The notes under the pieces are model-generated. The model saw nothing but the letters and a program-made list of their open reading frames with translations, was not told the origin of the DNA and ran no database searches. Below, piece after piece: positions 1-9,967 of a stretch of DNA of 64,000 nt. The DNA comes from Shewanella sp. UCD-KL12. GTDB taxonomy: Bacteria > Pseudomonadota > Gammaproteobacteria > Enterobacterales > Shewanellaceae. The stretch lies in NCBI RefSeq assembly GCF_001957125.1, contig NZ_MPHJ01000016.1, positions 1 to 64,000 of the forward strand, written 5' to 3'. Every line of letters starts with the position of its first letter. Position 1 is the first letter of the stretch. A program made the translations under genes and the position numbers.

Positions 1-418
1 GGCTCACTCGTCATCAATGAAGATGGCTCATATACCTTCACGCCAAATGAAAATTGGAATGGCACCGTTCCTGTCATCACTTACACCACTAATACTGGCT
101 CAACAGCGACTCTGACTATAGAAGTGACACCTGTTGATGATGCCAGTGTATTGGTCAATGACAGCAATACCATTGAAGAAGACACGGTTGCTACTGGTAA
201 TGTGTTAGATAATGATGAAGACATCGACAACGACCTAACCGTTGCAAGCTTTGAAGTTGATGGCGAAACCCATGAAGCTGGCACCACTGTCGTACTTGAA
301 GGGGGCTCACTCGTCATCAATGAAGATGGCTCATATACCTTCACGCCAAATGAAAATTGGAATGGCACCGTTCCTGTCATCACTTACACCACTAATACTG
401 GCTCAACAGCGACTCTGA
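1..418 (+). repeat. 303-nt (101-codon) tandem repeat in the adhesin
   Basis: Bases 1-115 recur without visible change at 304-418, an in-frame period of 303 nt. The encoded module runs from a VNDSNTIEEDT-like start to an NTGSTATL end and is a cadherin/VCBS-like domain. Only about 1.4 copies are in the window; more are probably upstream. Confidence 0.85.
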
Positions 419-3400
419 TAATCACTGTTACTCCAGTCAATGATGAGCCGATCGCGGAAGATGATAGCTTCAGTGTTGATGAAGGCGCGATGGTCAGCGG
501 CAATGTCATCACCCATGATGACGGCGATGGCAAGGTCGATACGGATGGCGGCGACGGCGCGATATTGAACGTCACCCACATCGACGGCACCGAATTAGTG
601 TTCGGCCAAGATGGCTGGAGTCAGACCCTCACCGTCACCAATGGCACCGTGCGCATCAAAGCCGACGGTAGCTTTGAGTACACCCATGATGGCAGTGATC
701 CAACCCAGACAAACCCAAGCTTCACTTACACCTTAAGCGATGGCACTGACAGCGATGACGCTACCGTCACCATCAGTGTCGGCGCCGTCAATGATGAGCC
801 GATCGCGGAAGATGATAGCTTCAGTGTTGATGAAGGCGCGATGGTCAGCGGCAATGTCATCACCCATGATGACGGCGATGGCAAGGTCGATACGGATGGC
901 GGCGACGGCGCGATATTGAACGTCACCCACATCGACGGCACCGAATTAGTGTTCGGCCAAGATGGCTGGAGTCAGACCCTCACCGTCACCAATGGCACCG
1001 TGCGCATCAAAGCCGACGGTAGCTTTGAGTACACCCATGATGGCAGTGATCCAACCCAGACAAACCCAAGCTTCACCTACACCTTAAGCGATGGCACTGA
1101 CAGCGATGACGCTACCGTCACCATCAGTGTCAGCAATACCAATGACGCTCCAACAATCACAAACACGACAAATTCTCGAGTATCAGAAGAAGGTCTCACT
1201 GATGGCCTTATTGACAACACAGGCAATACAGACACCACTGATTCAGTAACTGCCAGTGGAACGATAAGCATTGAAGATGCCGATGGTGATGCATTAACTG
1301 TTGCACTAAGCGGCCCTAATGGTATGACCTCCGATGGCGAAGCTGTGCAATGGTCATGGGATGCAGATTCTCAAACCCTCACAGGATTCATTGGCACTCC
1401 AGGTGAAAACTCATACCTTGAAGTGATGACAGTCGAGCTTACTGCTCCAAATGGCAACGCTCCTGGTGACTGGACTTACGATGTAACCTTACTTGCAGCT
1501 GTCGATCACGCGGATACTGACAACGAAGATGACCTAGCATTGGAATTTGGTATTAGCGTTGATGACGGTAATGGCAGTATTACTGATGGTAACTTTAACG
1601 TCACTATCGAAGATGACTCTGTTGCGTTTACAGCAGAGCAACTATCAGAGTTAAATGCTATTGGTACTTATACTGGTTCATTAACAACTGATGGTGCAGA
1701 TCAAGACTATAGTGCCGATTTAGCGGGTAATATATCTGGCTGGAATGGCACAACTACAACATTTTCTGATTCAGGTATTACTGCAAATGGTTTAACTGTG
1801 TTCTACTATGTTGACCCTGCAGACCCGAGCGTGCTCATTGCATACTCGGACACTAGTGATACACCATCAGTTTATGATGCCTCAAATCCTGCTCAGGCAC
1901 TTATCTTTACCTTAACAGCTAACCCTAATAGCGACAGCTATGAACTCGATTTAGCGCAATCTATCGATCAAGTTGACACTATCACAGTTGCAGATCTTAG
2001 CGGTGGTTTAGGCGGTAACACATCAGCTATTTACGTTTCTTACAATGGTACTGACTATGATATTAACAATGATATCGATGATGTAGCAGCTGGCAATGAA
2101 ATGATCTTTACCCTCACCTCAACTGACGGTGGAGTATCTTCCTCAGTTAACGGCAACACAAACGGTTTCGGTGTTCAAAACGCATGGGTTGATCAAGGTG
2201 AAGACCTCATTATTGATTATACAAATGATGTAGCATCAGCATCTATTCAGTTTACGGGCGCCGACTATATTCATTTCAAAGCATATGATGCTGATGGTAA
2301 CTTGCTAGGTGAAGGTGATGTCCTCAGTGGTGAAGTGATCAGCAATTTAGGTGCGATCAGCTACATTGAAGTCTCTACTAGCGATTTATCAACCCCCGCC
2401 GATGCTCGCTTCCAATTCACAGGTACAACAGCTGAAAATATTGTGACCTCTACAGAAGATGTACAGCTCAATATTGATATTACAGTTACTGACAGTGACG
2501 GTGATAGCAGTAACGGTTCAATCGGCATCGACTTGAATGCCCCAGGCGCGACTCCTACTGCACCAACGGCGTTGCAGGACAATGTTATTTCGACCCTACG
2601 TGAAACTGATCTACTCAACAATGGCTCAGAGCAAGACTCTCAGGTCATGAGCTTTAAAGCGGGAAGTGAATCCTTAACCGCCTTCCAGTTTGGTAGTACC
2701 GATAGTATCAATGTCGAAGGTATCAATGCCCACATCTTCTGGAATATGAACGAAGATGGCCAGTTGATCGGAACTGTGATGGGTAAGGAAGCGATTAGTA
2801 TCACATTAGATTGGGGCCGTATTGAGAGTGGTGAAACAGGCAGCCTTAATGTCATTGTTGAGCTATTAGAAGACTTCCCACATAACATTAATACCGACAA
2901 TATAGTTATTTCAGGCCTGGAAGTTATCGCTGTCGATGCATCAGGAAATACTGCTAAATCAGCTGTTACCGTAAATGTTGAAGACCATAACTTTGCGCCT
3001 GAATTCATCTCTGATGGAGATATGGTAACAGATGGCAGTGTGGTAAATGATGATAGTTATGATTTCGGTACAATTGATGAAGGCGCAGCTGCCGGAACAG
3101 AGGTAGGTACCGTTTCAGCAGTCGATCTCAATGATACAGATACACTGAGTTATAGCTTTGAAGATGGTAGCTTAACTTATGGTGTATTCACAATTGATGC
3201 GGAAACAGGCGTTATAACTCTTAATCAAGAGATTGATGATGCAGATCTAGGTAGCTTCAATTTTAATGTCCTTGTAACTGACAATGATAACTTAACAGAC
3301 ATTGCATCCGTCAAAATTGTGCTAAACAACATTAATGAAAACCCTATTATCACCGCTACTTCGAGTTCAATCGTTTCGGAAGAGGGCTTAACAAACGGCC

Positions 3401-6400
3401 TAGCTGATAGTACAGGTACTAGCGACCTGACTGATTCGGTAAGCTCATCTGGTACAATCAGCATTCAAGATGTTGATGGAGACACGCTGGCCGTCACATT
3501 AAGTGGGCCATCAGGCGTCACTTCAGCAGGACAGGCAGTACAATGGAGCTGGGACACAGGCACCCAAACTTTAACTGGATACACAGGGACTCCAGGCACA
3601 GGTTCCTACTCTGCAGTTGCTACAATTGTATTAACACCTGCATCAGGCAGTCTGTCAGGTGACTGGAGTTACGCATTGACACTACTAGCACCAGTCGATC
3701 ATCCAGATACAGACAGTGAGGATACATTGACACTACAAATTGGTGTCAATGTTGATGATGGTAATGGCGGTAACACCTCAGGTAACTTCAATATCGTTGT
3801 CGAAGATGATGCACCAGAAATAGCTAACTCAGCCGCAGAAACTGTTACAAATATCAATATACCAGATAGCCTGATTGGCGACTTCTCTTTGACTAATCAC
3901 AGTGGATACAATGGATCTATCGATTTTGATGGATTCACTATCACTGCGAGGGGCTTCACATCATCGACTGACTCAACATTAACTGGCGCAAATATTTATG
4001 GTTCAAACAACGGTATAGGTGTCGCTAGCAGTGGCTCTCCTTATCATAATATACGTAACGAGGTAGATTTCCGTAAATTTGAAAATGGTACAGAAGCCTC
4101 TGAAGAGATAGTGATAACGTTAGATCCAGGCACCATCGCATACGGTGTCAATATTGAATTTGCCAGCATGTTTGGCGGAGAGCTAGAGGTAGGCGTTGTT
4201 GAGTTTTACCGTGATGGTCAGCTGATCATGACTCAAACCTTCAGTTCTGATGCTTCAAATGGTGACTTTGCAGCAGTTTTTGAAGTGCTGCAAGGCGGCT
4301 TTGATCAACTAGTCATAAAAGCGACAGATAATGGCTTTGATGCTGCTCATGGGGACAATAGTGACTTTACAGTTAAGTCAATAGAGTTCTTAGGAACCGA
4401 TGCACAAGCTATTGGCTATGCAACTGGCCAGGTTGACGCCCAATGGGGAGCCGATGGAATGGGCTCACTAGTCTTTACCGGCACAGACGAAAACGCCCTC
4501 TTTACTGCCAGTGGTGATGCTATCATCATCTCTCAATCTGATAATACCTTGCTGGGGCAAACCGCCTCCGGTGAGCTCATCTTCAAAGTTGAGTTCACGC
4601 CTGCAACAGGCCAATGGGAGTTTTACCAGTATCAGGCTATGCAAAATCCATCTGACGGTCAGATAGATTTCAATGTCGTAGCGACTGACGGAGACGGTGA
4701 TAGCGTAACTGGACATTTTTCTATCACACCACATGTCGATACATCTCCAACAACGACTGAGTCTAGTGCCCAAGGAGTTGAAGACACTGCGATCATTCTT
4801 CAATGGAGCGACTTTAATGTTAGCGATACTGATACAGCGAAAGCTAATCTATCAATCAAAGCAGCGACATTACCAAATACTGCCAATGGTACATTACAGT
4901 ACTTCAATAACGGCTCTTGGGAAGCCGTTGCTGTGGGAATGCTGTTAAGCTCAGCAATGTTTGATGCTGGACAGGTGCGGTTTGTACCCAATGATGACCA
5001 AGCTGATGGCAACTTAGGTGGAATAGGTAATCAAGGCGACTCGCTTGCCACATTCACCTATGTAGCAACAGATGGCACCACTGATAGTAATCAGTCTACT
5101 ATGACGGTTCATATAGAAGCTGATGCAGATGCTCCTCAGCTGACAGCATCTGCTGGCGATCTAGTCTGGATTGATAAAGTGCCAATGGATACCACTATCC
5201 CTGACAATGTACAGGTCAATGATGAAGTCTTTGGCACTCAGGTTAAAGCCTTACTGTCAGGTCAACATGTTGTTTCTGGAAATGAGAACTCATTTATTGA
5301 GGGTAGCGAAACAGCTCAAAATTCACTGAGTGGTGGAACTGGCAATGATATATTAATTGGCGGTGCACTAGCTGATTCACTTCATGGTAATGCTGGCGAC
5401 GATATTTTCATCGGAGGTGGACAAAATGACTCTATCTACGGTGGAGAAGGTACTGATACCGCCATCTACTCAGGTAACTTTGCTGACTACACAATAACGA
5501 ATCATTATGATCATTCGGTCACACCTTACCTACTCATTAATGATAGTCGTGGTATAGATGCAAGTTCAGTCAATACAGCGAATTTAGATGCTGGTGATCA
5601 CCTTTATGAAGTTGAGCGACTAATATTCGCCGACGGCGTCTATGTTGTTAACCCAGATGGCAGCTTAACTCAGGTACAACTCAAAGAGATTCCACTAGAT
5701 ATCGAAGCTGCATTAACTGATACCGATGGCAGTGAAACCCTATCAGATATCACTATCAGCGGAGTGCCTGACGGCGTGTATTTAAGCGCTGGTACAAATA
5801 ATGGCGACGGTAGCTGGACACTAACTGCACAGCAGCTAAATGGACTGAAACTACAAGTTGAAGAGGGTTACACCGGAGTCGCAGAAGCTGACCTACTTAT
5901 CAGCGTCACCAGCACTGAGAGCAGTAATAATGATACAGAGACATCAACAACAAGCTTAAATGTGTCTCTATACGGTTACAGTCAAGATAACGGTTCCTAT
6001 GGTGACGATACAATAGATGGCACCCACGAACATGATGTCATTGTCAGCGATGTGACTGGAATTCAGGTTATTGAAGGTGAAAACTACAACATCGCCTTTA
6101 TTCTTGATTCTTCTGGCAGTATGGGAGACAGTAATGTTAATACCGCCAAGGCTCAGCTACTAGAAGTATTCAATACTCTTAAAGCTAGCGCAGCGGGGGC
6201 TCATGCAGGTGTAGTAAATATTCTACTAGTTGATTTTGATAGTGGAACTAAGGTTACAGTTTCAGTCAATCTGGCAGATGCTAATGCGATTTCAAACTTA
6301 GAAGATGCCCTAGATACCATCTATAGCGGTGGCAGAACTAACTATGAAGCAGCATTCGACGTCGTTACTGAGTGGTTTACTACCGGTGAAGCTGCATCCA

Positions 6401-7674
6401 ATGATGGCACCAATTTAACTTACTTTATCACTGATGGTGAAACCAATAACTATGTTGTAGACACCTCACCAGATAGCGTTTGGGTGTATAACCCATCTGG
6501 ACACCAGCACGATAAACTCTTATCGGACTTGCTTTCAAACTACATTCCAGGTCAAGAGCTTGTGCACGCAGGTCAAGTCATTGTTGATGAATATGGCAAT
6601 GTAAACTATTGGTACAAAGATGATGGGCAGTGGAAGAGCAGCTTACGAGGTGTTTTAAAAGAAGATGCCAATGGTGACTATATTGTAAGTCTAATATCAA
6701 ATGGTTCGGATGCAGAAGCTGAGGCCCAAGCATTGGCGGCATTTGCGGTACTTAATACTATTTCAGAAGTTGAAGCTATCGGCATTGGCAGCGGAGTAGA
6801 TCTAGATGACTTAGTTCCATATGACTCTGACGGTCAGGCTCACGCTAATATCAATGCATCAGACCTGGCCAATATCATTCTAGGCTCAGAGCAAACACTG
6901 ATCCAAGGCGATGATACCGTTGATGCTGCAGCTGGCAACGACATTATTTTCGGTGATTTAGTCAAATTCGATGGTATCGAAGGCCAAGGTTATGCTGCGC
7001 TACAAAAGTATGTAGCTCAAGAGACCAACCAAAACCTTGCCGATGTTTCAGTGCAAGATGTTCACGAATTTGTCACAGCCAACCCTGGTGTATTTGATGT
7101 ATCTCATTCTGATGACGGTGAAGATACTCTCTATGGTGGTGAAGGTGACGACCTGCTCTTCGGACAAGGTGGTAATGATGAACTGATTGGGGGGTTCGGT
7201 GACGATACCCTTATCGGTGGCTTAGGTGATGACAACTTAACTGGTGGCACAGGCTCAGACGATGCAGGAGCTGACACCTTTGTTTGGTCAGAAGGCTCTA
7301 CAGGAACCGACCATATAACTGATTTTAACCTCAATGAAGACAAGTTAGATCTTAGCGACCTTCTACAAGGTGAGAATGCTGGTAACTTAGGCCAATACTT
7401 ACACTTCACCGTAGACAATGGTACAACAACCATTGAAGTGGATGCGAATAATGATGGTCATGTCGATCAGCTTATTGTGTTAGATGGCGTGGACTTGTCG
7501 ACGGCCTTTGGTGGAACAGATGAAGCAATTATTAACGGGTTACTCGGAAGTAATGGCGAAGGCGCATTGATTGTTGATAATCAGGCTTCTGCTTCATCGA
7601 GCCCAACGGCTTTTGCTGATAACTCAGGCTCTAACCCACATCAAGATGAGCAAATCCATACGTTAATCCCGTAA
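1..7674 (+). CDS. bpfA: Giant RTX/LapA-type surface adhesin, 3' part (5' end outside window)
   Basis: The reading frame is open from base 1, so the gene starts upstream and about 2557 C-terminal residues are visible. In order there are Asp-rich cadherin/VCBS-like repeats (1-1134), a pair of diverged ~145-residue modules starting EEGL(T) at about 1189 and 3382, a cadherin-like module (about 3060-3345), a first RTX glycine-rich block (about 5320-5480), a von Willebrand A domain with the MIDAS motif DSSGS at 6106, and a terminal nonapeptide RTX block with GGxGxD units (about 7130-7270). A C-terminal type I secretion signal should follow. Such proteins are exported by a LapBCE-type channel, hold cells to surfaces in biofilms, and are released by LapG-type cleavage near the N-terminus; that cleavage site is not in view. 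The six genes that follow are its secretion and control partners, in the order of the Shewanella bpfA operon. Confidence 0.93.
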   Translation, partial: GSLVINEDGSYTFTPNENWNGTVPVITYTTNTGSTATLTIEVTPVDDASVLVNDSNTIEEDTVATGNVLDNDEDIDNDLTVASFEVDGETHEAGTTVVLEGGSLVINEDGSYTFTPNENWNGTVPVITYTTNTGSTATLIITVTPVNDEPIAEDDSFSVDEGAMVSGNVITHDDGDGKVDTDGGDGAILNVTHIDGTELVFGQDGWSQTLTVTNGTVRIKADGSFEYTHDGSDPTQTNPSFTYTLSDGTDSDDATVTISVGAVNDEPIAEDDSFSVDEGAMVSGNVITHDDGDGKVDTDGGDGAILNVTHIDGTELVFGQDGWSQTLTVTNGTVRIKADGSFEYTHDGSDPTQTNPSFTYTLSDGTDSDDATVTISVSNTNDAPTITNTTNSRVSEEGLTDGLIDNTGNTDTTDSVTASGTISIEDADGDALTVALSGPNGMTSDGEAVQWSWDADSQTLTGFIGTPGENSYLEVMTVELTAPNGNAPGDWTYDVTLLAAVDHADTDNEDDLALEFGISVDDGNGSITDGNFNVTIEDDSVAFTAEQLSELNAIGTYTGSLTTDGADQDYSADLAGNISGWNGTTTTFSDSGITANGLTVFYYVDPADPSVLIAYSDTSDTPSVYDASNPAQALIFTLTANPNSDSYELDLAQSIDQVDTITVADLSGGLGGNTSAIYVSYNGTDYDINNDIDDVAAGNEMIFTLTSTDGGVSSSVNGNTNGFGVQNAWVDQGEDLIIDYTNDVASASIQFTGADYIHFKAYDADGNLLGEGDVLSGEVISNLGAISYIEVSTSDLSTPADARFQFTGTTAENIVTSTEDVQLNIDITVTDSDGDSSNGSIGIDLNAPGATPTAPTALQDNVISTLRETDLLNNGSEQDSQVMSFKAGSESLTAFQFGSTDSINVEGINAHIFWNMNEDGQLIGTVMGKEAISITLDWGRIESGETGSLNVIVELLEDFPHNINTDNIVISGLEVIAVDASGNTAKSAVTVNVEDHNFAPEFISDGDMVTDGSVVNDDSYDFGTIDEGAAAGTEVGTVSAVDLNDTDTLSYSFEDGSLTYGVFTIDAETGVITLNQEIDDADLGSFNFNVLVTDNDNLTDIASVKIVLNNINENPIITATSSSIVSEEGLTNGLADSTGTSDLTDSVSSSGTISIQDVDGDTLAVTLSGPSGVTSAGQAVQWSWDTGTQTLTGYTGTPGTGSYSAVATIVLTPASGSLSGDWSYALTLLAPVDHPDTDSEDTLTLQIGVNVDDGNGGNTSGNFNIVVEDDAPEIANSAAETVTNINIPDSLIGDFSLTNHSGYNGSIDFDGFTITARGFTSSTDSTLTGANIYGSNNGIGVASSGSPYHNIRNEVDFRKFENGTEASEEIVITLDPGTIAYGVNIEFASMFGGELEVGVVEFYRDGQLIMTQTFSSDASNGDFAAVFEVLQGGFDQLVIKATDNGFDAAHGDNSDFTVKSIEFLGTDAQAIGYATGQVDAQWGADGMGSLVFTGTDENALFTASGDAIIISQSDNTLLGQTASGELIFKVEFTPATGQWEFYQYQAMQNPSDGQIDFNVVATDGDGDSVTGHFSITPHVDTSPTTTESSAQGVEDTAIILQWSDFNVSDTDTAKANLSIKAATLPNTANGTLQYFNNGSWEAVAVGMLLSSAMFDAGQVRFVPNDDQADGNLGGIGNQGDSLATFTYVATDGTTDSNQSTMTVHIEADADAPQLTASAGDLVWIDKVPMDTTIPDNVQVNDEVFGTQVKALLSGQHVVSGNENSFIEGSETAQNSLSGGTGNDILIGGALADSLHGNAGDDIFIGGGQNDSIYGGEGTDTAIYSGNFADYTITNHYDHSVTPYLLINDSRGIDASSVNTANLDAGDHLYEVERLIFADGVYVVNPDGSLTQVQLKEIPLDIEAALTDTDGSETLSDITISGVPDGVYLSAGTNNGDGSWTLTAQQLNGLKLQVEEGYTGVAEADLLISVTSTESSNNDTETSTTSLNVSLYGYSQDNGSYGDDTIDGTHEHDVIVSDVTGIQVIEGENYNIAFILDSSGSMGDSNVNTAKAQLLEVFNTLKASAAGAHAGVVNILLVDFDSGTKVTVSVNLADANAISNLEDALDTIYSGGRTNYEAAFDVVTEWFTTGEAASNDGTNLTYFITDGETNNYVVDTSPDSVWVYNPSGHQHDKLLSDLLSNYIPGQELVHAGQVIVDEYGNVNYWYKDDGQWKSSLRGVLKEDANGDYIVSLISNGSDAEAEAQALAAFAVLNTISEVEAIGIGSGVDLDDLVPYDSDGQAHANINASDLANIILGSEQTLIQGDDTVDAAAGNDIIFGDLVKFDGIEGQGYAALQKYVAQETNQNLADVSVQDVHEFVTANPGVFDVSHSDDGEDTLYGGEGDDLLFGQGGNDELIGGFGDDTLIGGLGDDNLTGGTGSDDAGADTFVWSEGSTGTDHITDFNLNEDKLDLSDLLQGENAGNLGQYLHFTVDNGTTTIEVDANNDGHVDQLIVLDGVDLSTAFGGTDEAIINGLLGSNGEGALIVDNQASASSSPTAFADNSGSNPHQDEQIHTLIP
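436..1134 (+). repeat. Two near-identical 351-nt (117-codon) adhesin repeats
   Basis: Copy 1 starts at 436 and copy 2 at 787, both with VNDEPIAEDD. Over 345 nt (436-780 against 787-1131) I see one difference, T726 against C1077, which is synonymous (Thr). The module is clearly richer in G+C than the adhesin sequence after it. Confidence 0.9.
5317..5480 (+). other. First RTX (calcium-binding glycine-rich) block in the adhesin
   Basis: The translation contains GGTGNDILIGG, GNAGDDIFIGG and GGEGTDTAIY, which are RTX-type GGxGxDxUx units. This block precedes the vWA domain and is separate from the terminal RTX block at about 7129-7270. Confidence 0.75.
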
Positions 7675-7691
7675 TAAAAATTAAATCTAAC

Positions 7692-7717
7692 AATGGCCTA
7701 TAGCAATATAGGCCATT
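7692..7717 (+). terminator. Hairpin after the adhesin gene
   Basis: AATGGCCTATA (7692-7702) pairs perfectly with TATAGGCCATT (7707-7717) around a GCAA loop. It is followed by AT-rich sequence but no clean T-run. It could be a weak terminator that lowers transcription of the secretion genes relative to the adhesin, or an mRNA-stabilising 3' hairpin. Confidence 0.5.
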
Positions 7718-7792
7718 ATGATTAATAATTTCATAATACATATGCAATAAATTCAATAAATTCTTAGCATAGTTCTTAAGGATAAGTTTTAG

Positions 7793-9967
7793 GTGCCTGA
7801 AACAGCTTCTCAGAAAACTGAGCAATGGACAGTCTCTGCGTCACAAAGAGTCTCTGTCGATCCCTTGCTAGATAGTTTAGTCCTATTAACCGAATATTTC
7901 GGTAGCCCATGCTCTAGTGAGTCTCTAGCGGCAGGCCTCCCCTTGTCATCAAGTGTCCTCACACCAGATCTTGTTCCGCAGGCTGCAGGCCGTGCAGGCT
8001 TAACGGCAAAGCTTACCCGTAAAGGTTTAGATCAAGTCTCCCCTATCTTTCTACCTTGTATCTTATTGCTTAAAGATAAAAAGGCCTGTCTGTTAAGGGA
8101 GATAGATTTTGATAAAGACAGAGCAGTTATTCAGTTACCCGAAACGGGCGGCGAACAGGTTCTGTCTATTGAAGAACTTGAAGCTATCTATGTCGGCTAC
8201 CTTTTCCTTGTAAAGCAGCAATATCGTGGTGATATGGGATTTGATGTTCACCAACATGACAACAATAGTCATTGGTTGCTGCAAACCCTTAAAGATTCAG
8301 CTCCTATCTACCGTGATGCTTTAATCGCCTCTGTACTGGTAAATATCTTCGCCTTAGTGTCACCACTTTTTATCATGAATGTCTACGATAAAGTAGTGCC
8401 CAATTTAGCGTTCGACTCGCTATGGGTGCTCGCGATTGGCGCTGGCATCGCTTATATTTTTGACCTGATCATGCGTCAATTACGTGCCTATCTTATCGAT
8501 GTTGCAGGCAAAAAAGTCGATATCATAGTTTCATCACAGTTGTTCGCCAAAGCTGTTGGTATCCCACTTGAAAAGCGCTCTCCCAGTGTCGGCGGAATGG
8601 CACGGCAACTCGGCGAGTTTGATAGCATAAGAGAGATATTAACCTCAGCAACAATCACTACTTTGGTTGATCTCCCCTTCGCGATCTTCTTTATGCTAAT
8701 TATCTATGTGGTCGCCGGCGATCTCGCCGTTATTCCACTGCTTGGTAGCATTATTATCATAGGTTATACCTTGATTGTTCAGCCGAAATTAAAGGCTGCA
8801 ATTGAGGAGAGTAATAAGTTTTCAAGTCTCAAACATGGACACTTGATTGAATCGCTTGCTTCACTCGAGTCCATCAAATCCAGTGGCGCCGAAGGCTTAG
8901 TGCAAAAAAGCTGGCAACAGATGATTGGTCATACGGCTAACTGGCAATTAAAATCTAAAAAGCTATCAACCTCTGTCACTAACCTAGCCAATTTTACCGT
9001 ACAGCTTTCTGTTGTCTGCGTCGTTATTTTAGGGGTTTATCGTGTCGCCGATAATGCGATCTCTATGGGGGGCATCATTGCTGCAGTGATTTTATCAAGC
9101 CGAGCAATCTCTCCAATGGCACAACTGGCCGGATTAATGACCCGTGGTAACCATACGGCGAGCGCACTACGTCAACTCGATGAGATAATGACTCAAGATG
9201 ATGAATTTGAAAATAAAGGTCACTTAGTTAGTCGACAACGGCTTGAAGGGCAGATCAGTGCCGATCATATCAGCTTCTCCTACCCTAATTCTGAAAAACC
9301 AGTGCTACATCCTATGTCCCTTAATATTAAGCCGGGAGAGCGCGTAGCGATTATTGGTCGTAATGGTTCAGGTAAAAGTACCTTAGCCAAGATGCTCGTA
9401 GGCCTCTATCAACCATCTAAAGGTAGCCTTAGGTATGATGGGTTAGACTCAGCACAAATACACCCGACAGACCTTCGTAGGAACTTTGGCTATCTGCCTC
9501 AAGATATCACCCTATTTCATGGTTCTATCAGAGATAATATTCTATTTGGCACTCGTCAAGTCACTGAACATCAACTGATCCGTGCGGTTCAACTGTCCGG
9601 TATCAACCTCTTCTCAGATCTAGAGACTGAGGGGCTAGATCAGCAAGTTGGTGAAGGCGGTCAGTCTCTATCTCGTGGCCAAAGACAAACAGTAGCCTTA
9701 GCTAGGGCCACGCTAAACGATCCACCCGTCTTACTCATGGATGAACCAACAGCAAGTTTAGATGCTCGTGCTGAGAAGCAATTCATCCGCGCAATGCAGA
9801 ATGTCAGTCGTGATAGAACCTTGCTACTTATCACCCACAAGATGCACCTGCTTAAACTGGTCGACCGTATCATTGTATTGGATAGAGGTCATGTTATCGC
9901 CGATGGCGCAAAAGATGAGGTTCTAGATAAACTGAGTAAAGGCCTACTCTCAGGGGGCCAGAAATGA
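7793..9967 (+). CDS. lapB: Type I secretion ABC transporter (LapB/HlyB class)
   Basis: The 724-residue inner-membrane ATPase energises export of the adhesin. The N-terminal ~140 residues form a peptidase-C39-like domain; the expected catalytic Cys is not seen, as in RTX exporters that do not cut a leader. A multi-helix membrane domain follows (about 160-440). The nucleotide-binding domain has Walker A GRNGSGKST, signature LSRGQRQ, Walker B VLLMDEPTA and the switch His in LLITHK. The start is GTG at 7793 with AAGGA (7778-7782) upstream; no ATG exists in a suitable place. Its stop overlaps the next gene by ATGA. In Shewanella this gene is also called rtxB or aggB. Confidence 0.93.
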   Translation: MPETASQKTEQWTVSASQRVSVDPLLDSLVLLTEYFGSPCSSESLAAGLPLSSSVLTPDLVPQAAGRAGLTAKLTRKGLDQVSPIFLPCILLLKDKKACLLREIDFDKDRAVIQLPETGGEQVLSIEELEAIYVGYLFLVKQQYRGDMGFDVHQHDNNSHWLLQTLKDSAPIYRDALIASVLVNIFALVSPLFIMNVYDKVVPNLAFDSLWVLAIGAGIAYIFDLIMRQLRAYLIDVAGKKVDIIVSSQLFAKAVGIPLEKRSPSVGGMARQLGEFDSIREILTSATITTLVDLPFAIFFMLIIYVVAGDLAVIPLLGSIIIIGYTLIVQPKLKAAIEESNKFSSLKHGHLIESLASLESIKSSGAEGLVQKSWQQMIGHTANWQLKSKKLSTSVTNLANFTVQLSVVCVVILGVYRVADNAISMGGIIAAVILSSRAISPMAQLAGLMTRGNHTASALRQLDEIMTQDDEFENKGHLVSRQRLEGQISADHISFSYPNSEKPVLHPMSLNIKPGERVAIIGRNGSGKSTLAKMLVGLYQPSKGSLRYDGLDSAQIHPTDLRRNFGYLPQDITLFHGSIRDNILFGTRQVTEHQLIRAVQLSGINLFSDLETEGLDQQVGEGGQSLSRGQRQTVALARATLNDPPVLLMDEPTASLDARAEKQFIRAMQNVSRDRTLLLITHKMHLLKLVDRIIVLDRGHVIADGAKDEVLDKLSKGLLSGGQK

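Noticed and set aside
436..1134. CRISPR-like or satellite array
   Set aside because: The repeats are in-frame protein modules of 117 codons without unique spacers between short repeats.
81..1271. Several 60-100-residue ORFs antisense to the adhesin repeats
   Set aside because: They are shadows of the repetitive coding strand; copies recur exactly where the repeats recur, with no ribosome-binding sites.
7793..8200. Active C39 leader peptidase in the ABC transporter
   Set aside because: The expected catalytic Cys motif is not seen, and RTX adhesins are not processed by a C39 domain.
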